From the NCBI GenBank assembly GCA_934462925.1, contig CAKSIT010000001.1:310001-374000 (forward strand): a DNA stretch of 64,000 nucleotides, given 5' to 3'. A program made the position numbers and the translations under genes. Under the pieces are notes generated by a model. The model was given only the letters and a program-made list of their open reading frames with translations. It had not been told where the DNA came from and made no database searches. This document shows positions 32,713 to 41,352 of this stretch, piece by piece. Every line of letters begins with the position of its first letter. Position 1 is the stretch's first letter. The DNA is from an uncultured Oscillospiraceae bacterium (GTDB taxonomy: Bacteria; Bacillota; Clostridia; Oscillospirales; Ruminococcaceae).

Positions 32713-33795
32713 GTGCTGTCGATAGGCTCGCTTATTTCGGACGAAAAGCACTTTCCGCAATACAAGGTGCTTATAGGCGGAAAGGAGCTTAGCGCGGAAA
32801 AATATTCCGTGCTTGCCATAGACGTGAACCTCAGCTCCTCCGTCAACGCAAACGACTGTCAGATAGTTTTTGCGGGTAAATACGACAGCGAGCAGAGCGA
32901 GGTAGGCGGCGGGCTTATCTCAAAGCTTGCCGTGGGAAAGCGCGCGGAGGTGATGCTTGGCTATAAAAGCCCGTCGTCGGTATTTTTGGGGTACATAAAC
33001 TCGGTGAACGTTGATTTCGGCGCGGGGGGAGTTACCGTAACGGCGCAGTGCATAGACGCGCGCGGGCTTCTCATGAAAAATTACAGCTGGAAAACGCACC
33101 AGAAGGAAACCTACTCGCAGATAGTAAACGAAATGCTAAAGCCCCTTTCGGAGTTTGTGAAGAAAATCACGGTAAGCGTACCCGAGCCTAAGGGCGACGC
33201 CGCAAAGGAAATGCCTAAGGTAAAGGACGGCGAGGACGATTTCAGATACCTTGTGAACCTTGCAGAGCAGACGAAAAGCAGCTTTTGCGTGATAAACGGC
33301 GAGCTTAAGTTTGTTGCGGACATAACGGACAAGGGGCGAGTTGCGGACGAGTACACGTGGGGAAAGGACCTGCTGTCGTTCACGCGGCAGACGGACCTTT
33401 CAAATCAGGTGGGCAGCGTTATCGTACACGGCACAGAGCCCGATACGCTCAAAACGTTCGAGGCGAAGTCCGCGCCGCTTTCTGGCAGGGGAAAAACGGG
33501 CGCGCAGCTTTCAAAGTCCGTGAGAAATAAGGTAATAGAAATACACAGCGCCGAAGTAAAAACCCGCGAGGAAGCCCAGAAGCTTGCGGACGCAACGCTG
33601 CTTAAGCACTCGATAACGCTTTGCCGCGGCACGGCGCAGGTACTCGGCAGCGAAAAGCTTTTCCCCGCCTCAAAGGTGAAGTTTGACGGGCTTGACCCCG
33701 ACGTTGACGGGGAGTACATCATAACGGGCGTACACCACCGTTTCGACGGGGGCGGGTTTGTAACGGACATAGAGTTCAGCGGCTACACGGTTTAA
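32713..33795 (+). CDS. baseplate hub protein (gpD/gp27-like, N-terminal half of VgrG)
   Basis: 360 residues from GTG 32713 (GGAGGGAG upstream). The beta-rich pattern YKVLIGGKELSAEKYSVLAI, IVFAGKYD, GKRAEVMLGYKSPSSVFLGY, VTVTAQCIDARGLLM and the helix SQIVNEMLKPLSEF match the phage late control D / gp27 hub fold. It forms the trimeric platform that adapts the tube to the spike. Hub and spike are split into two genes here, while VgrG and Afp8 combine them. The end (GEYIITGVHHRFDGGGFVTD) is characteristic. Confidence 0.88.
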   Translation: MLSIGSLISDEKHFPQYKVLIGGKELSAEKYSVLAIDVNLSSSVNANDCQIVFAGKYDSEQSEVGGGLISKLAVGKRAEVMLGYKSPSSVFLGYINSVNVDFGAGGVTVTAQCIDARGLLMKNYSWKTHQKETYSQIVNEMLKPLSEFVKKITVSVPEPKGDAAKEMPKVKDGEDDFRYLVNLAEQTKSSFCVINGELKFVADITDKGRVADEYTWGKDLLSFTRQTDLSNQVGSVIVHGTEPDTLKTFEAKSAPLSGRGKTGAQLSKSVRNKVIEIHSAEVKTREEAQKLADATLLKHSITLCRGTAQVLGSEKLFPASKVKFDGLDPDVDGEYIITGVHHRFDGGGFVTDIEFSGYTV

Positions 33796-33809
33796 CGGGA
33801 GGGACGGCA

Positions 33810-34556
33810 GTGACGGATTTTTTCGGTATGGGCGGCGCGCAGCAGGAGCGCAGCGTAAAGCACGGCATATCGCTTGCGAGGGTCACAAGCATTACCGACC
33901 CGAAAAACCTTGGCAGGGTGAAGTGCAGCTTCATCACAAGCGACAAGGACGCGGGCGAAACAGGCTGGATATACTGCGTAACGCTGTTCGGCGGCAACGG
34001 CTCGGGTACGTTCTTCCACCCGAACGTGGGCGACATAGTGGCGCTTGCATTTGAAAACGGCGAGATTGAGCGCCCGATAGTGCTTGGCAGCGTGTGGATA
34101 GAGAAAAACAAGCCGCCGCTTGCCGTAAAGGACGGCAAAAACGACGACTACACGATAACCACCCCGAACAAGAGCGTGGTGGAGCTTCACGACGAAAAGG
34201 GCAAGGAGCGCATAAGCGTGACAACGCCGAAAAAGCGCGCGCTCGTGCTTGACGACGAAAAGGAGCTTATGTCGCTTTCAGACGGCAAGAACGCCGTTGA
34301 GATAGACGGCAAAAAAGGCGAAATCACGATAAAGGCGGAAAAGAAGCTTACGCTTAAGGTAGGCAGCGGCGTTACCGTTACGTTTGACGGCACGGCGGGC
34401 GGCGTTAAGGTAGACGCCAAAAAGGAGCTTTCAGTGTCATCCGCGCAGGTTGCCGTAAAGGCGAGCGGCACAGCGGAGATAAAGGGCAGCGGCAGCGTTA
34501 CCGTCCAGAGCAGCGGAATGCTGACTCTCAAAGGTTCAATGACGAAAATAAACTAG
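33810..34556 (+). CDS. baseplate spike protein (gpV/gp5-like OB fold and beta-helix)
   Basis: 248 residues from GTG 33810. The N-terminal OB fold (GISLARVTSITDPKNLGRVK, FHPNVGDIVALAFENGEIER, PIVLGSVW) is followed from about residue 110 by a repetitive Lys/Val/Thr beta-helix (EITIKAEKKLTLKVGSGVTV and similar) ending in STMTKIN-like sequence (KGSMTKIN). This is the gp5/VgrG C-terminal needle. The PAAR-type tip is not fused and is probably the DUF4280 protein at 51235. Confidence 0.9.
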   Translation: MTDFFGMGGAQQERSVKHGISLARVTSITDPKNLGRVKCSFITSDKDAGETGWIYCVTLFGGNGSGTFFHPNVGDIVALAFENGEIERPIVLGSVWIEKNKPPLAVKDGKNDDYTITTPNKSVVELHDEKGKERISVTTPKKRALVLDDEKELMSLSDGKNAVEIDGKKGEITIKAEKKLTLKVGSGVTVTFDGTAGGVKVDAKKELSVSSAQVAVKASGTAEIKGSGSVTVQSSGMLTLKGSMTKIN

Positions 34557-34584
34557 CGCACGGCGCGTTTGCGGAGGGAAAAGC

Positions 34585-34998
34585 ATGGAGTACAAGGACA
34601 ACAAGAGCTTTATGGGGCGCGGGCTTAAGTTTCCCGTGAGCGTAGACCCCTCCACAGGCAGGTTTGCAATGAGCAGCGCCGAGGACGACATTTCCGAGGC
34701 TATACGGATAATACTGCGCACAAATCTCGGCGAGCGCGTTATGCTGCCCGAGTTCGGCACGGCTGCGGGGGACTTCATCTTTTCCGACAGCCGCGCAGAG
34801 CAGATAGCCGCGCTTGAAGACAGCGTGCGCGAGGCGCTCGAGCGCTGGGAGGCGCGCATAACGGACATAGCCGTATCCACGGAAAGCGGCGGGGAAAAGA
34901 ACGCGCTTATGATAAGCATAAATTACACGGTAAGAACGACCAACAACCAGTTCAACATGGTGTACCCGTTCTACATGATGGAGGGTGAGGGCAAATGA
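34585..34998 (+). CDS. gp25-like baseplate wedge protein (Afp9-like)
   Basis: 137 residues: GRGLKFPVSVDPSTGRFAMS, DDISEAIRIILRTNLGERVM, PEFGTAAGDFIF and NQFNMVYPFYMM are the conserved elements of the gp25/lysozyme-related wedge family, without lysozyme catalytic function. It joins baseplate wedges to the sheath. GGAGGGAAAAGC precedes ATG 34585. It overlaps the next gene by 4 bases (ATGA). Confidence 0.93.
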   Translation: MEYKDNKSFMGRGLKFPVSVDPSTGRFAMSSAEDDISEAIRIILRTNLGERVMLPEFGTAAGDFIFSDSRAEQIAALEDSVREALERWEARITDIAVSTESGGEKNALMISINYTVRTTNNQFNMVYPFYMMEGEGK

Positions 34999-37900
34999 CG
35001 CTTCCAAAGCTTGACGAGAGAACCGTTGCGGATATTCTCGCCGAAATAAAGAAAAAGAGCGAGTTCTACACCCCCGAGTGGCGCGCGGATTTTGACGACC
35101 CCGACGCGGGCGCGGCGCTTGCAAGGCTCTTTGCGGAGATGTTTTACGACACCATAGACAGGTACAACCGCTTCCCTGAGAAGTGCTACATAGAGTTTTT
35201 GAACATGATAGGCGTGTGCGCAAAGAACGTTGCGCCCGCCGTTGGCATGGCAGGCGCGGCGCTTGTAGAGGGCGCGCAGGACAGCGTTTTCATAAAGGCG
35301 GGAACGCAGCTTTTCACCGACATTTCGGGCGAGCAGGGCGACAGGCGCGTTGTGTTTGAAACGGACGCGGGCTTTTTTGCAACGTCCGCAAAGCTGCGCG
35401 AGGTGTTCATGACCGACCCCGTGAACGACGTTATAACCCGCACAGACCCCGAGGCGGAGGGGGCGCTCCCGCTGGAGCTGTTCCACCCGAAAAAGGCGGA
35501 CAGCATAGAGCGGCACGTTTTCGCGCTTGCGAGCGCGCCCGTGCTGTATTCCTGCAGCCCGTGCGAGATAACCGTAAAGCTTGAAAACACGGGGCTGAGC
35601 TACCGCAGCGAGGCCGCCGCAAAGAAGCTTTGCAGCGCGGATTTCGCAAGGTGGAGCGTTCTCACCGAAAACGGCAGGGTGAGCCTTGAAGCGAAAAACA
35701 GCGGCAGCAGCATAGTCCTTACAAAGACCGAGCGCGCGCAGGTGACGCTCACCAACGAGCGCGGCGAGCCATCAGAGGACGGCGCAGCGCCGTGGCTTTT
35801 CTGCGAGATGACCGCGGACGGCGAGCTTGACGAGATAACCGCCGACCGCCTGAGTATCAGCGCGCGCTCCGTTACCGACGGGCAGACGAGCCGCAGGATA
35901 GCGCCCGCGCACATATTCGCAAACGACACCGAGGTGAGCCGGTCTTCGGGCGGCTACTGCTTCGGCAAAGAGCCGTCGGTTTACGACAGCTTTTTTATAG
36001 AATGCACCGAGGCGTTCTGCAAGCGCGGCGCGCAGATAACCGCAGAGCTTACGATAGGCACGGTGACGGTGGGCGGCGCGCAGGACGAGGAGAGCGCCGT
36101 GGAGTTCGACAGCAAGCTGCTTGTAGACAAGGCGGACGCCGCTGCAAAGCCGCTTGACGACATATGGATAAGCGACGTTGTGTGGGAGTACTGGAACGGC
36201 TACGGCTGGGCGCTTTTAGAGGTAAACGGCGATATCAACCCGTTTTCATGTCAGGGCGAGGGCGTAAAGCGCGTTGTAAGCTTCTGCTGCCCCGAGGACA
36301 TGGCGCGCTCTGTGCAGAACGCGTACGACGGGCTTTGGATACGCGCGAGGGTGCGCAGTATCGAGAACCGCTTCAGCATGAGGGGACGGTGGCTGCTGCC
36401 GTTCTTTAAGGGCATGGACATAAGCTACGACTACGGCGGCAAGTTTCTGCCCGTGGACGCAGTGTTCTCCGAAAACAGCAGAAAGCGGCTTATGTACACG
36501 CCGCACGGCGCGGATATGGACATGACGCTTTTCCGCGTGTTCCCCGAAAAGCACCATGCGGTGTACTTTCGCTTTGACGGCGAGCCGAGCGGCTATCCCG
36601 TAAATCTTTTCGCTCAGTTTGCAGGCTCTACGGACGAGGAGCGCGTTATCGTGTTTGAGTACCTTGCGGGAGAGCGCGGCGGCGCGCCCCGCTGGACCGA
36701 GCTTAAAGCTATAGACCGCACGCAGGGCTTTGAAAGCAGCGGGCTTATCTCGCTCTACACGCCAAAGGGATTTGCCGAGGCGGAGCTTTTCGGCGAGAGC
36801 GGCTGCTGGATTAGGGCTGTCAACCGCTCGATGAAGTTCCACCCCGATTGCCGCAGATACCCGAGGCTGAGCGGAATTCGCATGAACACCGTTGGCATAA
36901 CGCAAAAGCAGAGCATAAGCGGCGAACCGCACTTTATTTCGGCGGGAAGCCCCGAGCGCATTGCGGTGCTGCGCGAAAAGCCCGTGCTGCAATGCGCGGT
37001 GTGGGTAAACGAGCTTGGCGAAACGCCGCTTTCCGAGCTTAACGAGCTTGCCGCGCGCGACAGCGGTCTTGTAAGGCGCGTATGCGGCGCTGCGGGCGAG
37101 CTTACGGAGTTCTGGGTGAAGTGGGAGCAGCGCCTTACGTTCGCGGACAGCGGCGAGGGCGACAGGCACTACACGCTTGACGCGGCGAGCGGCGTGATAC
37201 GATTCGGCGACGGCGTGAACGGCAGGATACCGTCCTACGGCGCGGACGCCGCTATAAGCGTGGACTACGCGTTCGGCGGCGGCAGGGAGGGCAATCTCCC
37301 CGCGGGGGCGATAGAGGGCGCGATAGTGAGCCTGCCCTTTGTAGAGAGCATAACGAACATAGGTCCTACCTGCGGCGGCAGCAACGAGCAGAGCCTTGAA
37401 ACCGTAAAGCGCATAGGCACAAAGCGGCTGCGGCACTTCGGCAGGGCTGTTACCTGCGGGGACTACGAGAACCTTATACTGGAGGAGTTCTGCGAGGTGC
37501 GCGAGGTGCGCTGCTTTGCGGGGCGAGACAGGACGGGAGCGCTTCGCAGCGGATACGTTACCGTGGTGGTGCTTGCGCACGACGCGGGCGAGGAGGCGTA
37601 CGCGGCTTCGCTTTGCAGGAGGATAGAGGCGTTTGTGAGCGAGCGCGCGGGCTGCGAGCTTGTAAGCGCAAAGCGCCTTGCGGTAATCCCCGCGGTGACA
37701 ATGCGCGTAAGCAGCGAAATCACCGTTCAGCTTGACGACTACGAATACGCCGCAGAGGCGGAGCGCAGCGTAACGCAGGCGGTAAAGGCGCTGCTCGAGG
37801 GCGGCGGCGGCGCGCGCATAGGCAGCGTTCCGCGCCGCAGCGACTTCCTTGCGGCGCTTGGGCATATACCGCACGTAGCCTATGTCAGCAAGATAGTGCT

Positions 37901-38009
37901 TGTAGGCGAATATTACCGCGAGAACGAGAAGCTCACGGTTTCCCTCGACGACGCACAGGACTACAGATACCTTGTCGCGGCGAGCGGCGAGCATATAGTA
38001 AAGATGTAA
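34995..38009 (+). CDS. baseplate J/gp6-like wedge protein (Afp11-like)
   Basis: 1004 residues. N-terminus MTLPKLDERTVADILAEIKK with EWRADFDDPDAGAALARLFA and ETIDRYN-type helices, then a long beta-rich middle, then the conserved baseplate J core: GVIRFGDGVNGRIPSYGADA, YAFGGGREGNLPAGAI, FGRAVTCGDYENLI and the C-terminal VTQAVKALLEGGGGARIG. It is the large wedge component that surrounds the hub. The start overlaps gp25. At 1004 residues it is in the usual range for CIS Afp11. Confidence 0.9.
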   Translation: MTLPKLDERTVADILAEIKKKSEFYTPEWRADFDDPDAGAALARLFAEMFYDTIDRYNRFPEKCYIEFLNMIGVCAKNVAPAVGMAGAALVEGAQDSVFIKAGTQLFTDISGEQGDRRVVFETDAGFFATSAKLREVFMTDPVNDVITRTDPEAEGALPLELFHPKKADSIERHVFALASAPVLYSCSPCEITVKLENTGLSYRSEAAAKKLCSADFARWSVLTENGRVSLEAKNSGSSIVLTKTERAQVTLTNERGEPSEDGAAPWLFCEMTADGELDEITADRLSISARSVTDGQTSRRIAPAHIFANDTEVSRSSGGYCFGKEPSVYDSFFIECTEAFCKRGAQITAELTIGTVTVGGAQDEESAVEFDSKLLVDKADAAAKPLDDIWISDVVWEYWNGYGWALLEVNGDINPFSCQGEGVKRVVSFCCPEDMARSVQNAYDGLWIRARVRSIENRFSMRGRWLLPFFKGMDISYDYGGKFLPVDAVFSENSRKRLMYTPHGADMDMTLFRVFPEKHHAVYFRFDGEPSGYPVNLFAQFAGSTDEERVIVFEYLAGERGGAPRWTELKAIDRTQGFESSGLISLYTPKGFAEAELFGESGCWIRAVNRSMKFHPDCRRYPRLSGIRMNTVGITQKQSISGEPHFISAGSPERIAVLREKPVLQCAVWVNELGETPLSELNELAARDSGLVRRVCGAAGELTEFWVKWEQRLTFADSGEGDRHYTLDAASGVIRFGDGVNGRIPSYGADAAISVDYAFGGGREGNLPAGAIEGAIVSLPFVESITNIGPTCGGSNEQSLETVKRIGTKRLRHFGRAVTCGDYENLILEEFCEVREVRCFAGRDRTGALRSGYVTVVVLAHDAGEEAYAASLCRRIEAFVSERAGCELVSAKRLAVIPAVTMRVSSEITVQLDDYEYAAEAERSVTQAVKALLEGGGGARIGSVPRRSDFLAALGHIPHVAYVSKIVLVGEYYRENEKLTVSLDDAQDYRYLVAASGEHIVKM

Positions 38010-38037
38010 CATCTTAAGGAAAGGAGCTGCCGATACT

Positions 38038-40173
38038 GTGATAAAGCTGCCGAATCTTGACGACCAGAGATACGCTGATATAGTTGAAGCGGCGAAGCGG
38101 AGGATACCCGTTATCTTCCCCGAATGGACGGATTTTAACGAGCATGACCCCGGCATAACGATACTCGAGCTTTTCGCATGGCTAAAGGAAATGCAGCAGT
38201 ACTACCTTAACCGCATATCCGACGAGAGCTACGAGAATATGCTGCGGCTTGTGGGCATAGAGGTATTGGAAGCAGCGCCCGCGCAGGCGGACGCGGTGTT
38301 CGCGGGCAATGTGCCGCAGCGGCTGGTAAAGGGCGCTTACGCAGAGCTTTCTGACGGCACGCGATACGTGCTTGAAGATGAGTTTACGCGTTCCCCGTTT
38401 GTTATGGGCGACATTTTTGTAGATGGAGAAAACGCGCCGATAAATATAACGGAGCTTAACCGCGAGCATGAAACGGACTTCCGCCCGTTCGGCAGCAGGC
38501 TGGGCGGCGAGGGGCGCTGTATGTACATAGAGGTAACGCGCTTCGACCCGCAGGCGCTTTCAGACGGCTTCGCGCTGTCGTTCGAGGTTTCGGACGGCTG
38601 CCCCGTGCCGCGAAACGCCCCCGCAGACGGCGGGACGCGCGCGCCGAGGGACATTGCGTGGGAATACAGCACCGAGAGCGGCTTTGCGCCGTGCGAGGTC
38701 ACGTACGACGGCACGTTCGGGCTGTCCTTTTCGGGACAGATACGGCTTAAGACGGGAACGCCCGCGCCGTTTGCCCCGCAGGGACTCAAAAAGGCGGTGT
38801 GGCTGCGCGCAAGGCTTGTTCGCAGCGGCTGCGAGGATATGCCGCGCATTCGCTCGTTCACCAACAACTTTTGCCGACTTACGCAAAAGGAGCGCCTTTG
38901 CGGGTGCGAGGACCTTGTGCTGAACGGCGGCAAGGCGACCGTGCGCGACAGGCTGCTGCTCGAGGGGCTGTGCTTTGTGCTTGTGCGCGACGCGCACGGC
39001 TGGCTCTACGCGCAGGACGCTAAGGTTGAGCGCGGCGCGCAGGGCGCTGTGATAGACGTTGCGGGCTGCGGGATACAGGCGGCTGACGACGGCGAGCCGA
39101 ACGTGCGCGTGGTATTCTGCGAGGAAAGCTTCGGGCGGGGAATGATGTTCCGCTCGTCGGACGGACTGCCTTGTCAGGAGTTCGGCTTCGACCTGAACGG
39201 AGAGCTGCTTACAGGGCAGCTGCGCATTATGGCGGCGGACCGCGACGGCAGAAAGAACCCGCGCTGGCGCGAGTTCAGCTATATCCGCAGCCTGTCGCTT
39301 GCAGAACCGTACGACAGGGTGTTCACCTACGACGCAAAGCGCCGCCGCATAGTTTTCGGCGACAACGAACACGGCGAAGTCCCCGATATCGGTACGGACA
39401 ATATAATGGTGATTTCCTGCGCGCTTACAAAGGGCAGGCAGGGCGCAGCCGCAAAGGGCAGCCTGCGCGCGATACGCGACGGCGGCGAGGAATACGCCAT
39501 AATACAGCCCTGCGCGGCGTTCGGCGGCAGGGGCAGGGAATCCACCGCGCACGCGCTTGACAGGCTGAGGGCGGACGTTACAAGCGTTGTAAAGGCGGTC
39601 ACCGCCGAGGACTACCGCACGATAGCGCTGCGCACCCCGGGGCTTCGCATAGCGGACGCAAAGGCTATACCGCAGTTTGACCCTGCGGCGAACCCCGCAG
39701 CGGAGGGTACGCCCGCAAACATGGTAACGCTTGTGGTGCTGCCCTACAGCGAGGCTGCAAAGCCCATGCCCGACGAGGGCTTTCTGGGCGCGGTGAGCGC
39801 GTACATAGAGGACTACCGCCCGATAACAACGCTTGTAAAGGTGTGCGCGCCGATATATGTGAGCGTGGACATAAGCGCGGACGTGGTATGCACGATACGC
39901 GAGGTGGAGCAGGCGCGGCAGAGCGTAGAGCAGGTGCTGCGAAAGATGTTCAGCGCCTCCGCGGCGGACGGCAGGGCGCACTTTGGCGAGCCTGTAACGC
40001 ACGCTGCGGTAACTGCGGCGATTTGCGCGGTGGAGGGCATACTCACCGTAAGGCGGCTGCAGCTGAATATTTCGGACAGCCGCTGCACGCGCGACAGGTA
40101 CGGCAGAATGATGATACCGCCCCACGCGATTGCCTGCTGCGGCAGGGTAGACATAGAAGTGACAGAGCCGTAA
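38038..40173 (+). CDS. second baseplate J-type wedge protein (Afp11/Afp12 class)
   Basis: 711 residues from GTG 38038 (AAAGGAGC upstream). N-terminus LPNLDDQRYADIVEAAKRRI and FPEWTDFNEHDPGITILELF is the same module as the preceding protein, and the core repeats RRIVFGDNEHGEVPDIGTDN, VKAVTAEDYRTIALRTPGLR and a C-terminal VEQVLRKMFSASAADGRAHF. Two J-type proteins in tandem are common in CIS loci. It is probably the partner in the heterotrimeric wedge. Confidence 0.88.
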   Translation: MIKLPNLDDQRYADIVEAAKRRIPVIFPEWTDFNEHDPGITILELFAWLKEMQQYYLNRISDESYENMLRLVGIEVLEAAPAQADAVFAGNVPQRLVKGAYAELSDGTRYVLEDEFTRSPFVMGDIFVDGENAPINITELNREHETDFRPFGSRLGGEGRCMYIEVTRFDPQALSDGFALSFEVSDGCPVPRNAPADGGTRAPRDIAWEYSTESGFAPCEVTYDGTFGLSFSGQIRLKTGTPAPFAPQGLKKAVWLRARLVRSGCEDMPRIRSFTNNFCRLTQKERLCGCEDLVLNGGKATVRDRLLLEGLCFVLVRDAHGWLYAQDAKVERGAQGAVIDVAGCGIQAADDGEPNVRVVFCEESFGRGMMFRSSDGLPCQEFGFDLNGELLTGQLRIMAADRDGRKNPRWREFSYIRSLSLAEPYDRVFTYDAKRRRIVFGDNEHGEVPDIGTDNIMVISCALTKGRQGAAAKGSLRAIRDGGEEYAIIQPCAAFGGRGRESTAHALDRLRADVTSVVKAVTAEDYRTIALRTPGLRIADAKAIPQFDPAANPAAEGTPANMVTLVVLPYSEAAKPMPDEGFLGAVSAYIEDYRPITTLVKVCAPIYVSVDISADVVCTIREVEQARQSVEQVLRKMFSASAADGRAHFGEPVTHAAVTAAICAVEGILTVRRLQLNISDSRCTRDRYGRMMIPPHAIACCGRVDIEVTEP

Positions 40174-40206
40174 GGCATTGCAAATAAACGACAAGGAGTG
40201 AGCCAA

Positions 40207-41352
40207 ATGACGGACAGCAGGCTGTATATAACGCTTAATCGCCAAAGCGAGTGGCAGCGCGCGCTTCTGTGCGGGCTTTCTGTGCAGGGGAACGTTGTCG
40301 CTGCGGACAGCGGCGGCACGGGCGCGCTTATGATAACAGGCTCTGTCGATTCGGGCGAGCATAACTTCCTGTGGCGGAACATTGTGATAGACGCGGACAT
40401 ATGCAGCGGCACGATAATGAAGCTTTCCGCATACGCCGCAGACAGCACCATAGTGCAGACAGACGGCGGCGTGACGGAGCTTGACAGCTGGCTTACCGAC
40501 GAGAGCGTACCCGCGCAGGAGCGCGCGCGTGCGGCGGAGGGGCTTTTCAATCCGCTTTTCTCCAACTGCACCGACGGGCTGATAAATATGCGCGGCAGGT
40601 ACATATGGCTTAAGCTTGAGTTTATAATGCTCGAGCGCAGGGAGCTTGAGCTGCGGCGGATAAAACTGCTTTTCCGCGGCGAGCAGATGATGGACTACCT
40701 GCCCGAGGCGTACCGCGTTGAGGACGGCGAGAACGGCTTTTTAAGCCGCTATATGTCCATATACGACGGGCTTTTCTTCGGCATGGACAACGCCATTGCC
40801 GACATGAGCCGCAGCCTTGACTACCGCGCGGCGGGCGGCAGAATGCTGCGCCTGCTTGCAGGCTGGGTGGGTATAGAAAACACCGCCTATATGACTGACG
40901 ACAAGCTGCGGCAGCGCATAGAGCAGTCCGTGCGGCAGCGGCGGCTTGTAGGCGTAAAGCGCGGGCTTATCCGCTGGATAGAAAGCGAGTACGGCGTTAC
41001 GCCCAACATCGTCGAGTATTTTCAGGTAAGCCGCATGATACACGAGGGCAAGGACCGCGAGGTCTACGGGCGGCTTTTCGGCGACGACCCGTACAGCTTT
41101 TTCGTGCTGCTGCCCGAAAACACTTTTTCGGACATACACGAAACGAACCTTTTCATGGAGCGCCTTAAGGCGGGCATTCCCGCGCACACTCACGCGCAGG
41201 TGGTGATACTGCGCAACAGCGTTATCCTTGAGGACCACACCTATCTCGGCGTAAATTCTGTCATCGGCGGCTTTTCACCCGCAAACGTGGACGCGGGCAG
41301 CCGAATGGCTCACGATATCATCTTAGGAGGAAGCGAAAATGAACAACAATAA
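40207..41352 (+). CDS. phage tail protein I-like baseplate/fibre connector
   Basis: 381 residues from ATG 40207, placed 8 bases after AAGGAG; GTG 40198 overlaps that site. The middle has LLFRGEQMMDYLPEAYRVED and SIYDGLFFGMDNAIADMSRS, then RLLAGWVGIENTAYMTDDKL and RQRIEQSVRQRRLVGVKRGL, the tail protein I (P2 gpI) signature. Such proteins sit at the outer baseplate where fibres attach. It overlaps the next gene by 14 bases. Confidence 0.85.
   Translation: MTDSRLYITLNRQSEWQRALLCGLSVQGNVVAADSGGTGALMITGSVDSGEHNFLWRNIVIDADICSGTIMKLSAYAADSTIVQTDGGVTELDSWLTDESVPAQERARAAEGLFNPLFSNCTDGLINMRGRYIWLKLEFIMLERRELELRRIKLLFRGEQMMDYLPEAYRVEDGENGFLSRYMSIYDGLFFGMDNAIADMSRSLDYRAAGGRMLRLLAGWVGIENTAYMTDDKLRQRIEQSVRQRRLVGVKRGLIRWIESEYGVTPNIVEYFQVSRMIHEGKDREVYGRLFGDDPYSFFVLLPENTFSDIHETNLFMERLKAGIPAHTHAQVVILRNSVILEDHTYLGVNSVIGGFSPANVDAGSRMAHDIILGGSENEQQ

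Noticed and set aside
36246..40362. Minus-strand frames of 636 and 600 codons opposite the baseplate J genes
   Set aside because: Both lie antisense to proteins with conserved baseplate motifs and lack start signals.
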